A stretch of DNA of 5,299 nt from an uncultured Pseudomonadota bacterium (GTDB lineage: Bacteria; Myxococcota_A; UBA796; UBA9615). The stretch lies in assembly GCA_937907595.1 (NCBI GenBank), contig CALCXL010000920.1, positions 1 to 5,299 of the forward strand, read 5' to 3'. How positions within the stretch are numbered: position 1 is the first letter of the stretch; each line of letters starts with the position of its first letter. Below, in pieces: positions 1 through 5,299 of this stretch. The notes under the pieces are model-generated. The model had not been told where the DNA came from, made no database searches, and was given only the letters and a program-made list of their open reading frames with translations. The translations under genes and the position numbers were made by a program.

Positions 1-950
1 CGGTTCTCGTCCACCAGGCCGTCGCAGTCGTCGTCGATGCCGTTGGCCACGTCGTACCAGTACAGCAGGGTCTCACCCGTCTCCGGGTCCACCTCGTGGG
101 GGTGGATCAGCGGGTCCATGTCGTTGCAGTCGGTCGACGTGTCCACAGCGCGGTTCTTGTTGGCGAAGCCGTCGCCGTCGGCGTCCTGGTCCTTGCCGTT
201 GCAGATGCCGTCGCCGTCCAGGTCCTGGGGCAGGGACGCGGCGTCGTCGGGATCGGAGTTGCACTGGATCTCGTCCCAGTTGTGCACGCCGTCGCCGTCG
301 TTGTCCTGGGCGCAGCCGACCTCACCCAGGCAGGTGCTGTCGCACAGGCCGTCGTCGTCCGCGTCCACGGGGTAGTCGCAGGCATCGAAGGGGTTGGTGC
401 CGCAGGCGATCTCCTCCTCGTCGCCCCAGGCCGACCAGCCCTGCGTGGCGTTGAACAGGTCCGGGTCCAGCCCCGCGGGGCAGCCCTGCGCCGTCATCCA
501 GGCCACCGCGCCGTCCGAGGGCGCGCCGTCCGTGTTGCGGGCGGTGTCCACGCGGGCGTCGTACCCGTCGCAGTCGTCGTCGATGTTGTTCTGCTCGATC
601 TCCACCCCGTCCAGTCCGGGGTTGATGGTGGGGTCCGAGTCGTTGCAGTCGCCGCCGGAGAAGCCGCCGCGCTCGCCCGGTCCCCGGCAGACGCCGTCCA
701 GGTTGAGGTCGCGGCCGGACTCGCAGAAGCCGTCGCCGTCGTCGTCCACGTCGTCGGGGCCGTTGTCCGCCCAGCCGTCGCAGTCGTTGTCGATGCGGTC
801 GCCGACCACGTCGCCGCGCAGGGGGTGCACGTCGGGGTCGGTGTCGTTGCAGTCGCCCTCGGCGATGCTCACGCCGTCGCCGTCCGCGTCGCTCTCGTCG
901 GTGCCGGTGTCCGCGGTGCCGTCGCAGTCGTTGTCGATGCCGTCGTCCAT
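1..950 (-). repeat. DNA encoding imperfect MopE/TSP3-type Asp-Cys repeats inside the lipoprotein gene
   Basis: The DNA is full of imperfect gtcgccgtcg / gtcgcagtcgtygtcgat units, which on the minus strand read as DGDGD and IDNDCDG. The repeated protein unit is roughly DxDGDG, then DCNDxDPxxxP, then IDxDCDGxxD. Copies of the IDxDCDG core sit at 18-41, 564-587, 774-797 and 918-941. Spacing between cores is uneven (48, 70 and 182 residues). The largest gap is filled by TSP3-like sequence containing CGTNPFDAC and DNDGDGVHNWDEI. The array still continues at base 1, so more copies may lie outside the window. Confidence 0.85.
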
Positions 951-1907
951 GCCCGCGATGATCACGTTGGACTCGACCGAGACCTCCTGCACCAGGGCCA
1001 TGTCCCAGGAGCACCAGAAGGTCTTGGTGTCGTCGTCCAGGTTCCAGGTGTCGCAGCTGGTGCCGCCGACGGGGGAGCCGAGCGCCTCCGTGTCGTCGTT
1101 GAGGTAGGCGCCCACCTTGAGCTCCAGCGCGTCGATCTCCACCGGAACCGGCGGGTCGGCGTCGAAGGTGACCTGGAAGCCCTCGAAGCTCACGTTCTGG
1201 CGGTGCTGGTTGGGGTCCTCACCCACGATCTCGATCTCGTAAGCCAGCCCGGCGTACTCGGGGTCGCCGTTCACGTTGACCTTGAGCAGGAAGTCCGTCT
1301 TGCCCTCGCTCTGGGACGCGAAGTAGGGGTTCGGGAAGAAGGGGATCGGGTCGCCTGCCTCGTCCAGGACGAGCTCGCCGTTCTCATCCACCTCCTGATC
1401 GGGGGCGTTGTTGTCCGAGTACAGCTCCGCACCGCTCAGCTCGGTGACGGTCAGGTCGATGTCCACGGTGCGGGGCAGCGTCTCGTCCACCAGGCGCGCG
1501 CGGAAGGCCACGGGGCCGCGGTAGTCGATCTGCACGCGGTAGTAGTCCACGTCCGGCCCCAGCACGAGGCTGGTGGGGGCCGAGCAGCTGGCCGTCTGCG
1601 GGATCTCCGTGGACTCGAGGTCCAGGGCCCCGCAGGGCGTCTCCGACCAGCCGCGGATGATGTGGTAGCCGTGGGTCACCGTGAACGGACCGTCGGCGCG
1701 CTCCAGCGTGTCGTTGTTCTCCTTGTCCTCGTCGGACTCGTCGTTCAGCTCGCGCTGGGGCAGCTCCGTCTCCCAGAGGGCCAGGGGCGGCAGCGTGACC
1801 ACGCCCTGGAGGTGCCGGTTGTTGACGCCCGTCTCGCGCTCGCAGCCGCCCAGGGCGAACACGAGGAGCGGCAGGAGGGCCGCGGTCAGGATGCGGTTTG
1901 CATGCAT
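1..1907 (-). CDS. Outer-membrane/surface lipoprotein with MopE-type metal-binding motifs and TSP3-like Asp repeats (C-terminus off window)
   Basis: This gene has no stop before the left edge; about 635 codons are visible. The N-terminus is a lipoprotein signal: a short charged start (MHANR), a hydrophobic core, then the lipobox LGGC with acylated Cys22. An acidic linker (about residues 53-66) follows. Residues ~60-310 are beta-strand-rich and vaguely PPC-like (DVDYYRV from residue 119, YEIEIVG from 223); that resemblance is inference. From residue ~320 the chain is Asp/Cys-rich. Four MopE-type motifs occur: GIDNDCDG (323-330), RIDNDCDG (371-378), NIDDDCDG (441-448) and GIDDDCDG (623-630). They are interleaved with DCNDxDPxxxP units (351-362, near 420 and near 593). 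TSP3-like DxDGDG segments lie between ~500 and 590. These families bind Ca2+ or, in methanotroph MopE, copper. No catalytic motif is visible, so binding or structure is the likely role. An in-frame ATG at 1928 overlaps the receptor stop and could be the true start (7 residues longer). I chose 1907 for its better signal n-region and a weak GGA 8 bases upstream. Confidence 0.92.
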   Translation of the reverse strand, partial: MHANRILTAALLPLLVFALGGCERETGVNNRHLQGVVTLPPLALWETELPQRELNDESDEDKENNDTLERADGPFTVTHGYHIIRGWSETPCGALDLESTEIPQTASCSAPTSLVLGPDVDYYRVQIDYRGPVAFRARLVDETLPRTVDIDLTVTELSGAELYSDNNAPDQEVDENGELVLDEAGDPIPFFPNPYFASQSEGKTDFLLKVNVNGDPEYAGLAYEIEIVGEDPNQHRQNVSFEGFQVTFDADPPVPVEIDALELKVGAYLNDDTEALGSPVGGTSCDTWNLDDDTKTFWCSWDMALVQEVSVESNVIIAGMDDGIDNDCDGTADTGTDESDADGDGVSIAEGDCNDTDPDVHPLRGDVVGDRIDNDCDGWADNGPDDVDDDGDGFCESGRDLNLDGVCRGPGERGGFSGGDCNDSDPTINPGLDGVEIEQNNIDDDCDGYDARVDTARNTDGAPSDGAVAWMTAQGCPAGLDPDLFNATQGWSAWGDEEEIACGTNPFDACDYPVDADDDGLCDSTCLGEVGCAQDNDGDGVHNWDEIQCNSDPDDAASLPQDLDGDGICNGKDQDADGDGFANKNRAVDTSTDCNDMDPLIHPHEVDPETGETLLYWYDVANGIDDDCDGLVDEN

Positions 1908-1925
1908 GTCGTTCGTCCGTTCGGG

Positions 1926-1930
1926 CATCA
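1926..1930 (-). promoter_or_regulatory. TGATG stop/start overlap between receptor and lipoprotein genes
   Basis: The receptor stop TGA (1930-1928) shares its A with an ATG (1928-1926) that is in frame with the lipoprotein reading frame, seven codons before the ATG at 1907. Such overlaps commonly allow ribosomes finishing the first gene to restart on the second. No strong Shine-Dalgarno precedes either ATG, which fits coupled translation. There is no room for a promoter or terminator between the genes, so they should be one operon. Confidence 0.6.
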
Positions 1931-4798
1931 GAAAGTGAACCGGACCCCGAGCTCGAAGCTCCGGGGACGCTGGGTCGAGAGCGGCGTGGCGTAGACCGCG
2001 CCTCCGGCGAAGTCGGGGCTCTCGACGGGGTCGCCGTTGGAGTCCAGGGCGCGCTCGTCGGCCCGCAGGGTCTGCAGGCTGTTTACGACGTTGTCCACCT
2101 GGAGGATGACGTCGAACTGGGTGCCGGCCACCTTGAAGGCCAGGCTGCCGCGCAGGTCCAGGTCCAGGGTGGCGGGGAGGCGCTCGCCGGCGCCCCGGCG
2201 GAACACGTAGTTGGCGTAGTTGTTGTTGTACTCGTTGTACTGCTTGCGGTTGAGGGGCAGCCCCGACGCGAAGGTCAGGGCCCCGCCCAGGGCGTAGCCC
2301 ATGCTGAACTTCTCGGAGATCTTCCAGGCGCCGGGGTCGTCGTAGCTGGCCACCAGCTTGAGGACGTGGGGCAGGTCGTTCTCCGCCAGCCCGCGCTCGT
2401 TCCAGCGCTGGGTGGGGTTGTTGTAGTCCGCAGACGCGCCCAGGCGGTCCAGCACGCTGTCCCCGCTCTCGGTCCGGCCGTCGATGGCGGTGTAGCGGCC
2501 CGTCGCGTTGGCCGTCAGGCGGCTGTAGACGTAGGAGCCCTCCATCGTGAAGTTGTCCGACAGCTGCTTGCGCACCCGCAGGGTCAACGACCAGTAGGTG
2601 CGGTTGCTGTCCTCGGGGGTGCGGAGGCGGGCGACGGTGCTGCCCGAGCCGTTGCGGAAGCCCACGGCGTTGGTGCCCTCCGCGTTCCACAGCACGTTGA
2701 CCTCGTCGTCCTCCCAGAGGTGGGTCTGCCGGCGCCAGAGGAAGTTCACCTCCGCCGACATGTCCCGGGCGATCTCCCGCTGGACCACCGCGAAGATCTC
2801 GTGGGTGCGCGTGGGCACCATGTCCGGGTGGGTGATGCTGGAGGTAGGCGTCTGGGCCCGGCTGCTGTCCTCGTCCCAGCGGCGCTGCCCGGCGTCCCAG
2901 TTGTAGAACTCCGAGTTCCAGGTGCTCTGGTTGATCCAGGACGAGGTCTCCAGCAGGCCCGAGGCGGCCAGGGAGCCGTAGTTCAGGGCGATGCGGGTCT
3001 TGCCGTCGCGGAAGGGGTCCCAGGAGAAGCCGCCGCCCCAGCTGATCGCCTTGGTGTCGATGATCGTGTCACCGATGTTGTTCTGCAGGTTCGCGTAGGT
3101 GAAGCGCAGGCCGGCGTTGATCGTGAAGCCGCGCACCGGGACCCAGCGGTCCTGCAGGTAGCCGTGCACGAGCACGCCGGGCGTCCGCGAGTCCTCCTGC
3201 GCCACCATGATGTAGCGGTAGGCGTTGTCGTAGTTCTCGACGTCGTTGATCTCCGCCGGGCTGATCTCCCCGTCCAGGTCCGAGTCCTTCGGCTGCTGCA
3301 CGATGATCTCGTTGCCGGTGAAGCCCTGGGTGGCGTCGTGCCAGATGGGGTTGACCTCCACGCCGGCCTGCAGCGTGTGGGAGCCCAGCAGGCGATCGAT
3401 GCCGACCTCGAAGTCGGACTTGATCTGCAGGTTGTGGCGGCGGCTCAGCTGGTACCGACCGCCCGAGCCGTAGTCCAGGCCGTCGACGAGGCCGGCGTTT
3501 CCGAAGATCGCCGGCTGGTTGCGCTCCGCGTCGAGGCAGCGGCCGACCGTGTCCCACTCCTCACAGTCCTTCCATCCCATGGGCGTCGTGTTGACCCGGC
3601 TGAACTGGTAGATGACCTGGGTGGTCAGCACCGCGCGGCCGCCGATCTGCGCCTCGTGGGACAGGGTCCCGGAGATGCCGCCCTGGTTCCACCAGCTCTC
3701 CGCGTCGGCGGTCCGGTAGGCGGCGCTCGCGCTCGTGGCGCCCGTGTTGTCGATGGTGGTGGGGTCCGCCCGCACGGTCAGCGTGAACTTGTTCCGCGCG
3801 AAGGGCTGGGCCGTGATCTTGCCGATGATGTAGTGGCTGTTCCAGATGCGCGGCACCTGGGGGAAGCGGCTGAAGTCGCGACCGATGTTGGTCTGCGTGT
3901 TCGGCGACGAGTACACGTGGGTGTACTGGTAGGCGATGTAGAACCAGAGGCGGTCCCGCACGATCGGCCCGCCCAGGGACGCGTTGATGCTGCCCCGCGT
4001 GGACTCGGGCCGGCTGACCTGGACGAACTCGTCGCCGCTCTCTCCCAGGGCCGTGGACTCCAGGTAGCCGCTGAAGTTGCCCTCGAAGTTGTTGCCGCCG
4101 GACTTGGTGACGATGTTGATCGTGCCGCCCAGGCCCTGGTTGTACCGGGCGTCGTAGCCGGCGGTGATGACCTCCAGGTCCTCGATCGCGTCGAAGTTGA
4201 AGTTCATGGAGAAGGTGCCGAGCACGGGGTCCGTGGTGTTGGCGCCGTCCATGTAGTAGCGGTTCTGCTGCGCGGTGCCGCCGTTGATGTTCGGGTTGGC
4301 GCCGCCCGTCACGCCGGGCAGGAACTGCACCACGTCCTGGAAGGACCGCGCCGAGGGCAGGTCCTTGAGGAAGTCGGCGTTGAGGGACATGGAGTTGGTG
4401 GTGGACTCGGTGTCCACCAGCGGGCGGCGGTCGATGACCTCCACCGTCTCCCCGAGCTCCGGGACCTCCATCACCAGCTGCAAGCTCACCGAGCGGCCCA
4501 CGGACAGCTGCAGGTTCTTGCGGATGATCGTCTTGAAGCCCTCCTTCGCGATCTGGAGTTCGTAGTTGCCGGGCGGCAACGCGAAGAAACGGAATCGACC
4601 GTCTTCCAGGGTGTCGAAGTTGCGGACGCCCTGCAGCGCGTCCGACGTCAGGGTCAGCGAGACGCCGGCGAGGGGCGCCTGGGCCTGATCGACCACCTCA
4701 CCCTTGATGGAGCCGGTGGTCGCCTGGCCGAAGGCCGATCCGGCCAGCAGGAAGAGGAGCGTCGTGGCCAGAGCGAGGACGCGGGCGGTGCGATGCAA
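1928..4798 (-). CDS. Oar-like TonB-dependent outer-membrane receptor with carboxypeptidase-regulatory-like domain
   Basis: Complete gene, 956 residues from a TTG start. Residues 1-24 or so form a Sec signal peptide (HRTAR, a Leu/Ala-rich core, SAFG). Residues ~29-110 are a carboxypeptidase-regulatory-like beta-sandwich (GSIKGEVVD start; DGRFRFFALPPGNYEL). A TonB-box-like ETVEV is at 117-121. The plug spans ~126-235, with LPSARSFQDVVQFLPGV, the YYMDGANTTDP turn and GGTINIVTKSGG. The rest is the barrel and ends in RSFELGVRFTF, a BAM-type C-terminal Phe signal. This order is the Oar-type family, whose members move large substrates through the outer membrane with TonB energy; Myxococcus Oar is needed for PopC protease secretion. 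Unusual points are an EF-hand-like loop (505-516) and the only mature cysteines, C412 and C421, likely paired. The TTG start is chosen because GGAGG lies 8 bases upstream and it gives a clean signal peptide. A GTG at 4840 would add 14 residues including CC and has a poorer ribosome site. The substrate is unknown. Confidence 0.95.
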   Translation of the reverse strand: MHRTARVLALATTLLFLLAGSAFGQATTGSIKGEVVDQAQAPLAGVSLTLTSDALQGVRNFDTLEDGRFRFFALPPGNYELQIAKEGFKTIIRKNLQLSVGRSVSLQLVMEVPELGETVEVIDRRPLVDTESTTNSMSLNADFLKDLPSARSFQDVVQFLPGVTGGANPNINGGTAQQNRYYMDGANTTDPVLGTFSMNFNFDAIEDLEVITAGYDARYNQGLGGTINIVTKSGGNNFEGNFSGYLESTALGESGDEFVQVSRPESTRGSINASLGGPIVRDRLWFYIAYQYTHVYSSPNTQTNIGRDFSRFPQVPRIWNSHYIIGKITAQPFARNKFTLTVRADPTTIDNTGATSASAAYRTADAESWWNQGGISGTLSHEAQIGGRAVLTTQVIYQFSRVNTTPMGWKDCEEWDTVGRCLDAERNQPAIFGNAGLVDGLDYGSGGRYQLSRRHNLQIKSDFEVGIDRLLGSHTLQAGVEVNPIWHDATQGFTGNEIIVQQPKDSDLDGEISPAEINDVENYDNAYRYIMVAQEDSRTPGVLVHGYLQDRWVPVRGFTINAGLRFTYANLQNNIGDTIIDTKAISWGGGFSWDPFRDGKTRIALNYGSLAASGLLETSSWINQSTWNSEFYNWDAGQRRWDEDSSRAQTPTSSITHPDMVPTRTHEIFAVVQREIARDMSAEVNFLWRRQTHLWEDDEVNVLWNAEGTNAVGFRNGSGSTVARLRTPEDSNRTYWSLTLRVRKQLSDNFTMEGSYVYSRLTANATGRYTAIDGRTESGDSVLDRLGASADYNNPTQRWNERGLAENDLPHVLKLVASYDDPGAWKISEKFSMGYALGGALTFASGLPLNRKQYNEYNNNYANYVFRRGAGERLPATLDLDLRGSLAFKVAGTQFDVILQVDNVVNSLQTLRADERALDSNGDPVESPDFAGGAVYATPLSTQRPRSFELGVRFTF
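3251..3286 (-). other. EF-hand-like calcium loop within the receptor barrel
   Basis: These bases encode DSDLDGEISPAE (residues 505-516). It matches the 12-residue EF-hand loop exactly: Asp at 1, 3 and 5, Gly at 6, Ile at 8 and Glu at 12. It follows the TGNEIIVQQPK strand region and precedes an Asn/Asp-rich stretch, so it probably lies in an extracellular loop. Calcium binding is inferred from the motif; the flanking helices of a true EF-hand are not evident. Confidence 0.6.
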
Positions 4799-4805
4799 GA
4801 GGAAG

Positions 4806-4813
4806 CCCTCCCT
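4806..4813 (-). promoter_or_regulatory. Ribosome binding site deciding the TTG start of the receptor gene
   Basis: The minus strand reads AGGGAGGG; the GGAGG core (4811-4807) is 8 bases before the TTG at 4798. It is the best Shine-Dalgarno near this gene and supports TTG over the upstream GTG at 4840. The GAGG can pair with the CCTC just before the start codon (GAGG-GCTT-CCTC), so the site could be partly masked. Confidence 0.7.
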
Positions 4814-4829
4814 GCGGCCGAAGCCGCAG
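4812..4829 (-). promoter_or_regulatory. Leader hairpin with UUCG tetraloop abutting the ribosome binding site
   Basis: The minus strand reads CTGCGGC-TTCG-GCCGCAG: a perfect 7-bp stem closed by C(UUCG)G, an exceptionally stable RNA tetraloop. Its 3' arm runs directly into the GGGAGG of the ribosome binding site. No U-tract follows, so it is not an intrinsic terminator. It may position, protect or modulate the ribosome site. If translation began at GTG 4840 it would instead be coding. Confidence 0.6.
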
Positions 4830-4888
4830 CACGTTGTCACCGGAAGGCCCCCGCCGTTGCAGGGATCCCGGCTGCCGCGAGGCGCGAT

Positions 4889-4918
4889 GGGGGCAGGCCC
4901 GAAGAACGGGCAGCCCCC
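4889..4918 (-). promoter_or_regulatory. Long stem-loop near the 5' end of the receptor leader RNA
   Basis: In the RNA an outer 6-bp stem GGGGGC/GCCCCC and an inner 5-bp stem GCCCG/CGGGC are separated by a small asymmetric bulge (U versus CU), with the 5-base loop UUCUU. It begins about 10 bases after the predicted transcription start. There is no U-tract on either strand, so it is not a standard terminator. A 5' stabilising hairpin or a regulator-binding leader is plausible. No known riboswitch consensus is recognised. Confidence 0.55.
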
Positions 4919-4931
4919 TGCCGCACGGCGG

Positions 4932-4957
4932 CCGGTTTCTAGCAGCGGCCAAACCGG
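4932..4957. repeat. 7-bp perfect inverted repeat over the operon promoter (candidate operator)
   Basis: CCGGTTT (4932-4938) and AAACCGG (4951-4957) are perfect inverted arms separated by 12 bases, with centres 19 bp apart. The repeat covers the -10 element and much of the spacer of the predicted minus-strand promoter. A dimeric repressor or a MerR-like activator could bind here. No U-tract follows, so a terminator role is unlikely. Confidence 0.45.
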
Positions 4958-4965
4958 GGTGTCAA
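4936..4965 (-). promoter_or_regulatory. Predicted sigma70-type promoter of the receptor-lipoprotein operon
   Basis: The minus strand has a perfect -35 TTGACA (4965-4960), an 18-base spacer and a -10 TAGAAA (4941-4936, four of six consensus bases). The start point would be near 4929, giving a leader of about 130 bases before the TTG. This is the only convincing promoter upstream of the operon. Confidence 0.55.
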
Positions 4966-5075
4966 GGCATCTGACAAGGGCTTCACATGTGGCAAAAAGC
5001 CTTTGACATCAGGCATTTTGGCACTGCTTCGGGAATGGGGACGCCGCGGTGTCCAAGAGCGAGTCGCCCTTGACA
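4960..5075. repeat. Four copies of a GCCyTTGwCA-like box in the divergent promoter region
   Basis: Copies are GCCTTGACA on the minus strand (4968-4960), GCCCTTGTCA on the minus strand (4981-4972), GCCTTTGACA on the plus strand (4999-5008) and GCCCTTGACA on the plus strand (5066-5075). The outer two contain the -35 hexamers of the two predicted divergent promoters. The middle two face each other around CACATGTG (4984-4991), an 8-bp palindrome. The stretch 4960-5020 is visibly more AT-rich than the genes. A shared regulator is possible but unproven. Confidence 0.45.
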
Positions 5076-5099
5076 TGGCACGGGCCGCTCCACTATGGA
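5070..5099 (+). promoter_or_regulatory. Predicted sigma70-type promoter of the zinc-ribbon gene
   Basis: A perfect -35 TTGACA (5070-5075), an 18-base spacer and a weak -10 TATGGA (5094-5099) point toward the zinc-ribbon gene. The start would fall near 5106, leaving a leader of about 45 bases. The weak -10 suggests low basal strength or a need for an activator. Confidence 0.45.
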
Positions 5100-5140
5100 T
5101 CCTCGCCACCTGTGCGCGTGAGGGCGCGAGCGGTGCGGGA

Positions 5141-5146
5141 AGGGAG
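5141..5146 (+). promoter_or_regulatory. Ribosome binding site deciding the TTG start of the zinc-ribbon gene
   Basis: AGGGAG lies 5 bases before the TTG at 5152. It is too far (17 bases) from the in-frame ATG at 5164, so TTG is the better start. Confidence 0.55.
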
Positions 5147-5151
5147 ACACC

Positions 5152-5299
5152 TTGACCCAGACCATGACCGACTGCCCGGTGTGCAGCAACGAGGTGCCCC
5201 TGGGCGCCCCCCGCTGCAAGCACTGCTTCAGCGATCTCGCCGAGCACTGGCAGGGCGGAGCCTCCGGCGGGGGCAACCCGCTGCTGCCTGTGCTGCTGC
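5152..5299 (+). CDS. Zinc-ribbon protein, probably membrane-anchored (N-terminal 49 residues only)
   Basis: The frame is open from the TTG at 5152 to the right edge. Residues 8-25 form a compact zinc ribbon, CPVCSNEVPLGAPRCKHC (CxxC-x10-CxxC), the type found at the N-terminus of many bacterial membrane and regulatory proteins. A Gly/Ser-rich linker (GGASGGGN, residues 35-42) leads into PLLPVLL, which looks like the start of a transmembrane helix, but the window ends there. The four cysteines should bind one structural zinc ion. The gene diverges from the receptor operon across a 353-base intergenic region and has its own promoter and ribosome site. An ATG at 5164 is the alternative start (4 residues shorter). 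The function cannot be told from this fragment. Confidence 0.72.
   Translation, partial: MTQTMTDCPVCSNEVPLGAPRCKHCFSDLAEHWQGGASGGGNPLLPVLL

Noticed and set aside
1..950. CRISPR or tandem DNA repeat array
   Set aside because: The repetitive gtcgccgtcg pattern is codon-level repetition of Asp-Gly motifs with irregular spacing and no constant spacers.
322..1014. 230-residue minus-strand frame rich in Arg and Gly
   Set aside because: It is a frame-shifted reading of the MopE/TSP3 repeats. The true frame gives the motif-bearing lipoprotein.
96..1994. 632-residue plus-strand open frame
   Set aside because: It is antisense to the lipoprotein gene. Its product is low-complexity Val/Ala/Gly/Arg sequence without domains, caused by GC-biased codons and Asp repeats on the other strand.
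4799..4935. Cobalamin or other known riboswitch in the receptor leader
   Set aside because: TonB-dependent receptors often have cobalamin riboswitches, but no B12-box-like sequence (GCCACTG) or other consensus I know is visible.
1898..4942. 1014-residue plus-strand open frame
   Set aside because: It mirrors the receptor gene, whose opposite strand is clearly coding from signal peptide to C-terminal Phe. The antisense product is Val/Ala/Arg-rich with no recognisable family.
5003..5032. Third plus-strand promoter from TTGACA at 5003
   Set aside because: No -10-like hexamer is found at 16-19 bases downstream, so it is better explained as one of the repeated boxes.
5016..5090. Sigma54 (-24/-12) promoter from the TGGCAC sequences
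   Set aside because: Two TGGCAC elements occur, but neither has GC at the required distance from its GG.
4939..5276. Minus-strand frames of about 100 residues in the intergenic region and opposite the zinc-ribbon gene
   Set aside because: They have no ribosome site and no recognisable motif, and they overlap predicted promoters and the better-supported plus-strand gene.

Overview
The window is very GC-rich, gene-dense bacterial DNA with strongly GC-ending codons and a Gram-negative envelope theme. An Oar-type TonB-dependent receptor next to a secreted lipoprotein carrying MopE-type 'IDNDCDG' motifs and thrombospondin-3-like Asp repeats is typical of Myxococcota and related (former deltaproteobacterial) lineages. 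This taxonomic placement is inference; no rRNA or other phylogenetic marker is present.

Layout: (1) Bases 1-1907, minus strand: the N-terminal ~635 residues of a lipoprotein gene that stays open at the left edge, so its stop lies outside the window. (2) Bases 1928-4798, minus strand: a complete Oar-like TonB-dependent outer-membrane receptor, transcribed first and directly upstream of the lipoprotein gene. Its stop codon touches a possible in-frame ATG of the lipoprotein (TGATG at 1926-1930), so the two form a tight, probably translationally coupled operon. (3) Bases 4799-5151: a 353-base divergent intergenic region. It holds a plausible sigma70-type promoter for each direction, two strong hairpins in the receptor leader, a 7-bp inverted repeat over the receptor promoter, and four copies of a GCCyTTGwCA-like box. 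(4) Bases 5152-5299, plus strand: the start of a gene for a zinc-ribbon protein that runs off the right edge.

Working model: the receptor and the lipoprotein act together at the outer membrane. The receptor has a carboxypeptidase-regulatory-like N-terminal domain, a plug and a large beta barrel with a canonical EF-hand-like loop. The lipoprotein has a beta-rich N-terminal half and a metal-binding, Asp/Cys-rich C-terminal half. The arrangement recalls SusC/SusD-type receptor-lipoprotein pairs, although the lipoprotein is not SusD-like. The substrate cannot be read from the sequence. Calcium, copper or a protein/peptide cargo are all conceivable.

The very long open frames on the plus strand opposite both genes are GC-bias shadows, not genes.
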